In this document: piece by piece, positions 7,992 through 13,402 of the stretch
How positions within the stretch are numbered: the first letter of the stretch is position 1
How the letters are laid out: the number at the start of each line of letters is the position of its first letter
Source: an uncultured Lachnospiraceae bacterium
GTDB lineage: Bacteria > Bacillota > Clostridia > Lachnospirales > Lachnospiraceae
Assembly (NCBI GenBank): GCA_900553305.1
Contig: USDI01000013.1
Location: forward strand, 1-22,253
DNA: 22,253 bases
Direction: 5' to 3'
Position numbers and translations under genes: made by a program
The notes under the pieces: model-generated
What the model saw: only the letters and a program-made list of their open reading frames with translations
Told to the model about the DNA's origin: nothing
Databases searched by the model: none

Positions 7992-8050
7992 CCTTTCTGC
8001 AATACGAAGCTGCCTATGATCAGTAACACGGAAAATAAAAACCGTCTCAT
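7988..8050 (-). pseudogene. mreD: MreD first transmembrane segment in a shifted frame
   Basis: An ATG at 8050, five bases after a perfect AGGAGG, starts a 20-codon frame with MRRFLFSVLLIIGSFVLQ, then Lys-Gly and TGA. This is what the missing MreD N-terminus should look like: two or three basic residues and one hydrophobic helix ending in LQ. The next MreD residues continue at once in the -1 frame. Adding one base within AAAGGG would fuse both into a protein of about 174 residues. This is either a sequencing error, a real frameshift, or a split gene coupled through the overlapping GTGA. Confidence 0.75.
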
Positions 8051-8055
8051 AACAA

Positions 8056-8061
8056 CCTCCT
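8056..8061 (-). promoter_or_regulatory. mreD ribosome binding site
   Basis: AGGAGG five bases before the ATG at 8050, overlapping the TAG stop of mreC (8060-8062). It marks 8050 as the intended mreD start, although the long reading frame only opens at 7991; this is the main evidence for a frameshift. Confidence 0.8.
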
Positions 8062-8836
8062 ATTCCTCCACAACCTGCTTTAATTCCGTAATAACAAGCA
8101 CCTCTTCGAGATGCTCAAAATCCACCGCCGGCGTAATGAGTCCGGACTTCGTCAGATTGTTGGCATCCATACTGATGCTGCTGATATAACCGATCAGAAT
8201 TCCCGGCAGATACTTGTCGCTGACATGGGAGGTTACTATCTTGTCGCCCTCTACCACACGGTCTGCATTATCCACAAGCTTTTCAAACCGGATCAGTCCG
8301 TCGGCATATAACTCCAGATCCCCGCATACAATCAGATTATCCGAAGTGGAAAGCACCATGCCGCTGACATTGGAATTATCATCAATAATCGCAATAACCT
8401 TGGACCAGTTCGGACCGACATCCGTAATTCTTCCGACCAGACCGCTTCCCGCCATGACATTCATATCAATGGCAAGCCCGTCATCGTATCCCTTGTCAAT
8501 GACAAAGGAATGATACCAGTTACCGGAATCCTTGGCAATGATGCGTGCCCCGATCTTGGGATAGTCGTCATACTGCGCATCCAGATCATATAACTCCCGA
8601 AGGTTCGTCAGCTCATAACGATCCTGCTGGAGCTTGATGTTTTCCATCGTCAGTTCATCAATCTGTGCCTTTAACTCTTCGTTTTCCTTAAGCAGGGAAC
8701 GGATCTGTACCAGTTCTTCGGTACGGCTGCTTATAAGGCTCCCCGCCTTACTGATCCCGTTCTGCAGCGGCGTAATTAAGAATCCGCCAACTGCACTTAC
8801 CGGCGCACTCAAAAGATTCGTGTTAAAGGTCAGCAC
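8060..8836 (-). CDS. mreC: Rod shape-determining protein MreC, main frame (5' end frameshifted)
   Basis: Extracytoplasmic scaffold of the elongasome that links MreB and MreD to PBP2 and RodA. This frame begins at a GTG at 8836 and gives 258 residues: the end of a transmembrane helix (VLTFNTNLLSAP), a coiled coil at about 38-80 (EELVQIRSLLKENEELKAQ onward), then the beta-barrel domains with GARIIAKDSGNWYHSFVIDKG, GLVGRI and GILIGYI, all typical of MreC. In this frame, codons upstream of the GTG read NISFLTLLCIGLI, which continues the helix, but the frame then closes without an ATG. The expected start with cytoplasmic residues lies in another frame at 8924. A single extra T in the run at 8861-8865 would explain this. 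Confidence 0.85.
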   Translation of the reverse strand: MLTFNTNLLSAPVSAVGGFLITPLQNGISKAGSLISSRTEELVQIRSLLKENEELKAQIDELTMENIKLQQDRYELTNLRELYDLDAQYDDYPKIGARIIAKDSGNWYHSFVIDKGYDDGLAIDMNVMAGSGLVGRITDVGPNWSKVIAIIDDNSNVSGMVLSTSDNLIVCGDLELYADGLIRFEKLVDNADRVVEGDKIVTSHVSDKYLPGILIGYISSISMDANNLTKSGLITPAVDFEHLEEVLVITELKQVVEE

Positions 8837-8924
8837 AATTAACCCTATACATAATAATGTTAAAAAGGAGATATTTACCAGGTAATGTAAACTTTTCTCC
8901 TTTTCTTTTTATAATCGGACTCAT
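8823..8924 (-). pseudogene. mreC: MreC cytoplasmic N-terminus in a shifted frame
   Basis: The ATG at 8924 overlaps the mreB stop as ATGA, with AAGGA eight bases upstream, the classic coupled start. It reads MSPIIKRKGEKFTLPGKYL, then LF, and loses MreC character after the TTTTT run, ending at TAA (8823-8825) after 33 codons. A basic N-terminal tail followed by the start of a helix is what MreC should have. Removing one T from the run joins KYLL to TLLCIGLIVLTF in the main frame and would give a protein of about 287 residues. Confidence 0.75.
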
Positions 8925-9931
8925 TTGTTCATTCCTTCGATTGAATAAGCAACCGTTTTCAGGTTGTCATCCTTGATGATCTTGGATAAGCCAAGGGCAA
9001 CGCTGGTGATCGGATTCTCGGAAACATTGACCTTTAAGCCCGTTCCCTTCTGAATCAGTTCAGCAAGATGGCTTACCTGGGAGGCGCCGCCTGTCAGATA
9101 AATACCATGACGGTAAATATCGGCTGCCAGTTCCGGAGGAGTTCTCTCCAGAATCACTTTAATGTTATCAATAATGGTATAGAAGTGTTCAATTAAGGAT
9201 TCATCGATCATTGCGGTCGGAAGTTCACGTTCTACCGGAAGTCCGGTCACGATGTCACGACCGTATACAATCGCTCCCTTGTTCTCCCTTTCGAGATCTG
9301 CAAGAGAAATCTTTACACTCTCTGCCGTCTTTCCCCCGATAATCAGATTATACTGCTTGCGCACTGCCGCACGGATAGCATCATCAAACTTCTGTCCACC
9401 GACTTTAATCAGACGGCTTAATACAATACCGCCAAGAGACAAAATAGAAATCTCGGTCGTATCGAAACCAACATTCACGATCAGGACTCCCTGTGAATTC
9501 TTTACATCAATATCCAGTCCAAGACCGTCTGCCACTGCCTTTTCCACTACCATGATTTTCTTGGCCTTCACATTGGCATCGCGGATCAGGTCATAGAAAG
9601 CTCTCTTTTCCACTTCCGTAACGTCAGTCGGAACGGCAATATAATAATCTGCGGATTTGATGCTGTTTCCGGTCAGATCGTTTAAGAAAAACCGGACAAT
9701 CTTCTCCATGTTATGAATGTCAGCAATAACGCCATTGGATAACGGATAGGAAATATGAATATTGGACGGTGCCTTTTCATACATATCAAAAGCAGAATCT
9801 CCATAAGCGAATACATTATTCTTATTCTCAATGGCAATCATGTTTTTCTCAACCAGTATGGTATCATCGGCACGGTTATAAATCTTAATATTGTTTGTTC
9901 CTAAATCAATACCAAAAACATTGTTTAACAT
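8921..9931 (-). CDS. mreB: Rod shape-determining actin homologue MreB
   Basis: Bacterial actin that forms short membrane-bound filaments and directs lateral wall synthesis. The actin-fold nucleotide motifs are present: phosphate 1 loop FGIDLGTNNIKIY (6-18), the second loop VNVGFDTTEISILSLGG, and the adenosine motif YLTGGASQVSHL. The length of 336 residues is normal. I place the start at the ATG at 9931, ten bases after AAGGA; an earlier in-frame ATG at 9961 would overlap radC and adds residues (MAIYRKDIKK) not expected in MreB. The frame is intact, unlike mreC and mreD. Several loops differ from textbook MreB (for example NNIKIY for ANTLIY), so it could be an MreB/Mbl-type paralogue; the neighbours favour the mre operon copy. 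Confidence 0.93.
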   Translation of the reverse strand: MLNNVFGIDLGTNNIKIYNRADDTILVEKNMIAIENKNNVFAYGDSAFDMYEKAPSNIHISYPLSNGVIADIHNMEKIVRFFLNDLTGNSIKSADYYIAVPTDVTEVEKRAFYDLIRDANVKAKKIMVVEKAVADGLGLDIDVKNSQGVLIVNVGFDTTEISILSLGGIVLSRLIKVGGQKFDDAIRAAVRKQYNLIIGGKTAESVKISLADLERENKGAIVYGRDIVTGLPVERELPTAMIDESLIEHFYTIIDNIKVILERTPPELAADIYRHGIYLTGGASQVSHLAELIQKGTGLKVNVSENPITSVALGLSKIIKDDNLKTVAYSIEGMNK

Positions 9932-9947
9932 TTTCTTTATGTCCTTT

Positions 9948-10604
9948 CTATAGATAGCCATGTTCTTTCAGACTTAAATAACATCCGTCTCCTACGATCA
10001 GGTGATCCAGCAGCGGAATTTCCATCAGTTTCCCTGCTTCCATGATCTTCTTCGTAACGGAAAGATCCTCCATACTCGGGTTACAGTTTCCGCTCGGATG
10101 ATTATGCAGCAGCACAATCTTACAGGCGCCCGCCTTAAGTGCATGCCGGAATACCTCTCTGACAGACAGCAGGGAAGCGTTCACCGTCCCCTTCGACAAA
10201 AGATATTCTTCCATGAGATGAAGCTTCGTATCCAGCAGCAATAACAGTACCTTCTCTACTTCTTCATGCCTCATCTGCTCCATGTAATAATCGGCAATGG
10301 ACGATGGCGTCTTAAAATCCAGAGACTGAGCGGCATGCTGCTTCGCCATCCGTGCGGAGAGCTCTGCAATGCATTTAATCTTGACTGCCTTCACTTCCCC
10401 AATCCCCTCGATTTCCATCAGCTCCTGCATGGTAATGTGATGGAGGGAATTAAGCTGCCGGTTCTGTTCAAACCGGTCAAGGATCTGCTGCGCAATCGAT
10501 AATGCGGAAGTATTCCTTGTGCCTGTCCGGATAATGATGGCAAGAAGCTCTGCATCCGTAAGGGATGCTGCACCATGCTTTAAAAATTTTTCATAAGGTT
10601 TCAA
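9948..10604 (-). CDS. radC: RadC family JAMM-domain protein
   Basis: Cytoplasmic protein of uncertain role; the old link to DNA repair is not firmly established. The N-terminal part carries a helix-hairpin-helix (IEGIGEVKAVK, about 65-75). The C-terminal JAB1/MPN-type domain has the metal-site pattern HNHPSGN with His167, His169 and Asp180 (HxH, seven residues, Ser, two residues, Asp). The 218 residues begin at TTG (10604), supported by AAGGA six bases upstream. The usual dozen N-terminal residues ahead of PYEKFLKHGA are absent, and an in-frame stop lies 39 bases upstream with no ATG between. RadC directly upstream of mreB is a common arrangement in Firmicutes. Confidence 0.93.
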   Translation of the reverse strand: MKPYEKFLKHGAASLTDAELLAIIIRTGTRNTSALSIAQQILDRFEQNRQLNSLHHITMQELMEIEGIGEVKAVKIKCIAELSARMAKQHAAQSLDFKTPSSIADYYMEQMRHEEVEKVLLLLLDTKLHLMEEYLLSKGTVNASLLSVREVFRHALKAGACKIVLLHNHPSGNCNPSMEDLSVTKKIMEAGKLMEIPLLDHLIVGDGCYLSLKEHGYL

Positions 10605-10639
10605 ATGATTTCCTTTCCACTCCTTCTCTCAAAGCGGCG

Positions 10640-10876
10640 CTAAATCATTCGATACACAATAATTCCTATCACAATGCCAATGATACTGGCAACCGTAATC
10701 TTAATCGTAAGCGCAAAGGTTATACAGAGAATTCCAAGATCCAGGATCAAGGGCTCTGACAGTCCGAAAGTCTGTCCGTAATTCAGGAAGCTGCTCGGAA
10801 ATAAATTTCCAATGAAACCTCCAATGACAATACCTGCCAGAATTAACAAAAAACATGCCCAGTTATTTTTACGCAT
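10640..10876 (-). CDS. DUF4321 domain-containing small membrane protein
   Basis: A 78-residue protein with two hydrophobic segments (about 7-27 and 45-76) separated by a short stretch containing FLNYGQTFGLSEP and LDLGILCITFALTIKI, which I recognise as the DUF4321 family of Clostridia. Its function is unknown; it is probably an integral membrane protein with both ends on the same side. The ATG at 10876 has GAGG nine bases upstream. It is the first gene after a promoter and leader hairpin and lies 35 bp before radC, so it appears to head the radC-mre-min operon. No other role can be read from the sequence. Confidence 0.82.
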   Translation of the reverse strand: MRKNNWACFLLILAGIVIGGFIGNLFPSSFLNYGQTFGLSEPLILDLGILCITFALTIKITVASIIGIVIGIIVYRMI

Positions 10877-10924
10877 CTGTACGTACCTCGAAATTCTTCT
10901 TAAACGTAGTAACCGTTCAGAACT

Positions 10925-10946
10925 CCATGCATCTACATCCGCATGG
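10925..10946 (-). other. Leader hairpin upstream of the DUF4321-radC-mre operon
   Basis: Perfect 6-bp arms CCATGC and GCATGG with a 10-base loop, between the predicted transcription start (about 10953) and the DUF4321 start codon. No U-run follows, so it is not a terminator. It could stabilise the 5' end or be incidental. Confidence 0.35.
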
Positions 10947-10960
10947 CCCTGAATAGTTAC

Positions 10961-10989
10961 ATATTAGCACAATTATAAATTTATGTATA
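10961..10989 (-). promoter_or_regulatory. Probable sigma-A promoter of the DUF4321-radC-mre-min operon
   Basis: Minus strand -35 TATACA (10984-10989), 17-bp spacer, -10 TAATAT (10961-10966) preceded by TGC, an extended -10 element. The surroundings are very A+T rich, in contrast to the flanking genes. Position in the only sizeable gap before the cluster supports it. A 21-bp inverted repeat covers the -35. Confidence 0.55.
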
Positions 10990-11003
10990 CAAAATTTATA
11001 CAT
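10983..11003. promoter_or_regulatory. Inverted repeat over the -35 region, operator candidate
   Basis: Seven-base perfect arms ATGTATA and TATACAT around a 7-base A/T-rich centre (caaaatt). It overlaps the predicted -35 of the DUF4321-radC-mre promoter and begins about 10 bases after the stop of the upstream PLP-enzyme gene. The size and position suit a dimeric repressor. The A/T-rich composition means chance is possible, and no regulator gene is nearby. Confidence 0.4.
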
Positions 11004-11012
11004 TTTTTGTAG

Positions 11013-12308
11013 CTATTGTTTGGCAGAATCCAACAAAACAACACCCCGTTCGACAAGTCTCTGCAGGCTCATAAGGATACCGAATTTACCGTGCTGCCAC
11101 GTAAGCCCTCCCTGAAAATATACCGCATACGGCTCCTTCATCGGACCGTCCGCACTCAGTTCAATCGAGGAACCTGACACGAACGCACCGGCTGCCATAA
11201 TGACCGGACTGTCGTATCCTGGCATGTCCCACGGTTCCGGAGTTACATGTCCATCGACTGCGGCTGCTTTCTGGATCCCCTCACAGAAGCCGATCACGCC
11301 CTCCGGTGTTCCGAAGGTGACCGCCTGAATGATATCGTGTCTTGATTCCGTGCCATCAGGTACAACCTGAAAACCGAGGGATTCATAAATATTGGCTGCA
11401 AAGATTGCCGCTTTTAACGCATTCGCGGTTACATTCGGTGCTAAAAACAGTCCCTGGTAAAATGCCGGAAGTGCGGTTAAGGAAGCTCCGACCTCCTTGC
11501 CAAGTCCGGGGGAAGTCAGACGATACGCTGCATTTTCGATGCACTCTCTTTTTCCTGCAAGGTATCCGCCGATCGGCGCAAGTCCGCCGCCCGGATTCTT
11601 AATCAGGGAACCTATCACGAGATCCGCACCAACGTCCGTCGGTTCGATCGTTTCCGTAAATTCTCCGTAGCAGTTATCCACCATACAGATCACATCCGGC
11701 TTGATTTCCTTGATGAAGGCAATCAGTTCCCCGATCCGTTTTACGGAAAGCGTCGGCCGGGTCTGATAGCCCTTGGAACGCTGGATGGTAACCAAATGGA
11801 TCTTTTCATTGATGGCTGCTTTGATTCCTTCATAGTCAAATGCACCATCCGGCAATAAGTCTACCTGACGGTAGGAAATACCATATTCCTTTAACGATCC
11901 CTTCGAGGGACGGATTCCAATAACCTCTTCCAGTGTATCATACGGCTTTCCAACCGGGGATAACAGCTCCTGTCCGGGACGCAGGTTGCTCATGAGGGCC
12001 AGTGCCAGTGCATGGGTTCCACAGGTAATCTGCGGACGCACCAGAGCATCCTCCGTATGAAAAATATCCGCATAGACACGTTCTAAGGTATCTCTTCCAA
12101 GGTCGTTATAGCCATAGCCGGTCGTTCCAAGCAGGCAGGCTTCACTCACCTGATTCTTCTGCATGGCGGCAATGACCTTTAACTGGTTATATTCCGATAC
12201 CTGATCGATCTGTTTAAAACGCTCCTCCAAAGAAGTCCAGATCTTTTCTCCAAACACATAGACATCCTCACGGATCCCCATGGATAAGTACATCCTTTTT
12301 GAATCCAT
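11013..12308 (-). CDS. PLP-dependent enzyme, methionine gamma-lyase / 'aluminium resistance' family
   Basis: A fold-type I PLP enzyme of 431 residues related to cystathionine/methionine gamma-lyases and often annotated as aluminium resistance protein. Seen: TTGYGYNDLGRDTLERVYA near 62-80, the cofactor-stacking region ITCGTHALALAL (94-105), VDNCYGEF with Asp211, which should hold the pyridine nitrogen, and GSLIKNPGGG with Lys237 as the probable Schiff-base lysine. The C-terminal half (MPGYDSPVIMAAGAFVSGSSIELSADG region) is typical of this family rather than of classic MetB. The ATG at 12308 has GAGGA eight bases upstream. It lies downstream of miaA, separated by a 144-bp gap with a tandem repeat. 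The substrate cannot be inferred; amino-acid sulphur chemistry is the usual guess. Confidence 0.88.
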   Translation of the reverse strand: MDSKRMYLSMGIREDVYVFGEKIWTSLEERFKQIDQVSEYNQLKVIAAMQKNQVSEACLLGTTGYGYNDLGRDTLERVYADIFHTEDALVRPQITCGTHALALALMSNLRPGQELLSPVGKPYDTLEEVIGIRPSKGSLKEYGISYRQVDLLPDGAFDYEGIKAAINEKIHLVTIQRSKGYQTRPTLSVKRIGELIAFIKEIKPDVICMVDNCYGEFTETIEPTDVGADLVIGSLIKNPGGGLAPIGGYLAGKRECIENAAYRLTSPGLGKEVGASLTALPAFYQGLFLAPNVTANALKAAIFAANIYESLGFQVVPDGTESRHDIIQAVTFGTPEGVIGFCEGIQKAAAVDGHVTPEPWDMPGYDSPVIMAAGAFVSGSSIELSADGPMKEPYAVYFQGGLTWQHGKFGILMSLQRLVERGVVLLDSAKQ

Positions 12309-12410
12309 TCTTTTATTCCTCTTCCAATTTCTTCTATATTTGTTCCTGATTCATTTTTAAATCATTCTTATTGGTTTCGTCGTTTCCACTGATTTCTTCG
12401 GTTCATACAT

Positions 12411-12448
12411 CTGTTCTGATCTGTTCTGATCTGTTCTGATCTGTTCAT
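12411..12448. repeat. Tandem decamer repeat, about 3.6 copies
   Basis: Three exact copies of CTGTTCTGAT (12411-12440) followed by CTGTTC-AT. On the transcribed strand the unit reads ATCAGAACAG. It lies in the 144-bp gap between miaA and the PLP-enzyme gene, a few bases after the miaA stop. No open frame uses it. The rest of the gap (12309-12410) shows only a weak promoter-like pair (TTTAAA, 17 bp, TATAGA) ahead of the next gene and no terminator hairpin. Confidence 0.9.
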
Positions 12449-12452
12449 CCGC

Positions 12453-13394
12453 TTATAGAAGGGACTGATAATAGGGGCGCATATAAGCTAATAAAGCTTC
12501 GGTATCGGCTCCAATCTCCGATTTGTCCACCCAGATCACATTCCGCTCCCTCCGGAACCACGTCAGCTGCCGCTTGGCAAAATGCCGCGTATCCCGTTTA
12601 ATCCGGTAAATGGCTTCGTCAAGGGTGATCTTTTCATCCAGATAATCCAGAATTTCCTTATAGCCCAGTCCCTGCATGGAAACCATGTCACGGTGATATC
12701 CCATTTCCTTAAGGTGCTTCACCTCATCAAGCAGTCCGTTGCGCACCATTTCATCCACACGCTGTTCAATTCTTTCATAAAGCTTTTCCCGGTCATCGTT
12801 TAAGACAAAATACCGGAATTCATACGGGGATTCTTTCTGTTGCTGCGTTTCATTATGCTCAGAAATCGGATAATGATTCTTCTCATAAAATTCCAGTGCA
12901 CGGATTACACGCTTGGCGTTATGAAAATGAATCTTTTCAGCCGATACGGGATCCACCTTTTCAAGCAGCCCGTGAAGATATTCCTCTCCTTTTTCAGCAA
13001 GGAGCTGTTCATATTTCTGACGGATCCCATCATCTGCTTCTTCCTCAAAGCAGATATCATAAATCAGCGACTGAATATAAAATCCGGTTCCTCCGACCAC
13101 AATCGGTATATGCCCGTTTGCATAAATCTGTGCCATGGCCTTCTTCGCCATCTGCTGAAAGACATAAATATTAAATTCTTCCTCCGGATTCAGGCAGTCA
13201 ATCAGGTAGTGTGGAACGCCGCACATTTCTTCCTTCCGGATCTTTGCAGAGCCGATGTCCATATAACGGTACACCTGCATGGAATCTGCCGAGATAATCT
13301 CGCCCTGTACCTCTTTGGCAAGGGCGATGGAAAGCGCGGTCTTTCCGACTGCCGTAGGCCCTGTCAGAATAAGCAGGGGTGGTTTCTTCTCCAT
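12453..13394 (-). CDS. miaA: tRNA dimethylallyltransferase
   Basis: Transfers a dimethylallyl group to N6 of A37 in tRNAs reading UNN codons, making i6A, the substrate of MiaB, which is encoded in the same gene group. The P-loop GPTAVGKT is at residues 12-19, followed by ISADSMQVYRYMDIGSAK (tRNA/isoprenoid binding region), GGTGFYIQSLIYD and a C-terminal DTRHFAKRQLTWFRR segment typical of MiaA. The length of 313 residues is normal. The ATG at 13394 lies 8 bp after the mutL stop with AGGTGA upstream, so the two are cotranscribed. Confidence 0.96.
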   Translation of the reverse strand: MEKKPPLLILTGPTAVGKTALSIALAKEVQGEIISADSMQVYRYMDIGSAKIRKEEMCGVPHYLIDCLNPEEEFNIYVFQQMAKKAMAQIYANGHIPIVVGGTGFYIQSLIYDICFEEEADDGIRQKYEQLLAEKGEEYLHGLLEKVDPVSAEKIHFHNAKRVIRALEFYEKNHYPISEHNETQQQKESPYEFRYFVLNDDREKLYERIEQRVDEMVRNGLLDEVKHLKEMGYHRDMVSMQGLGYKEILDYLDEKITLDEAIYRIKRDTRHFAKRQLTWFRRERNVIWVDKSEIGADTEALLAYMRPYYQSLL

Positions 13395-13402
13395 AGCTTC
13401 AC

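Noticed and set aside
7985..7997. Programmed -1 frameshift site in mreD
   Set aside because: AAAGGGT looks like a slippery heptamer, but the zero frame reads AAA GGG rather than the X XXY YYZ phasing needed, and no stimulatory hairpin is evident. A missing base or re-initiation is simpler.
8855..8872. prfB-like +1 recoding in mreC
   Set aside because: A CTT before T's recalls the prfB slip, but there is no stop codon at the shift point and no internal Shine-Dalgarno three bases upstream.
9932..9961. Longer MreB starting at 9961
   Set aside because: It overlaps radC and adds ten residues not seen in MreB; the internal ATG at 9931 is preceded by AAGGA.
10605..10640. Third frameshift at the radC 5' end
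   Set aside because: RadC lacks its usual first dozen residues, but no neighbouring frame clearly encodes them and the TTG start has a good ribosome binding site, so a short N-terminus is the simpler reading.
12411..12448. CRISPR array
   Set aside because: The unit is only 10 bp with no spacers, and no cas genes are present.
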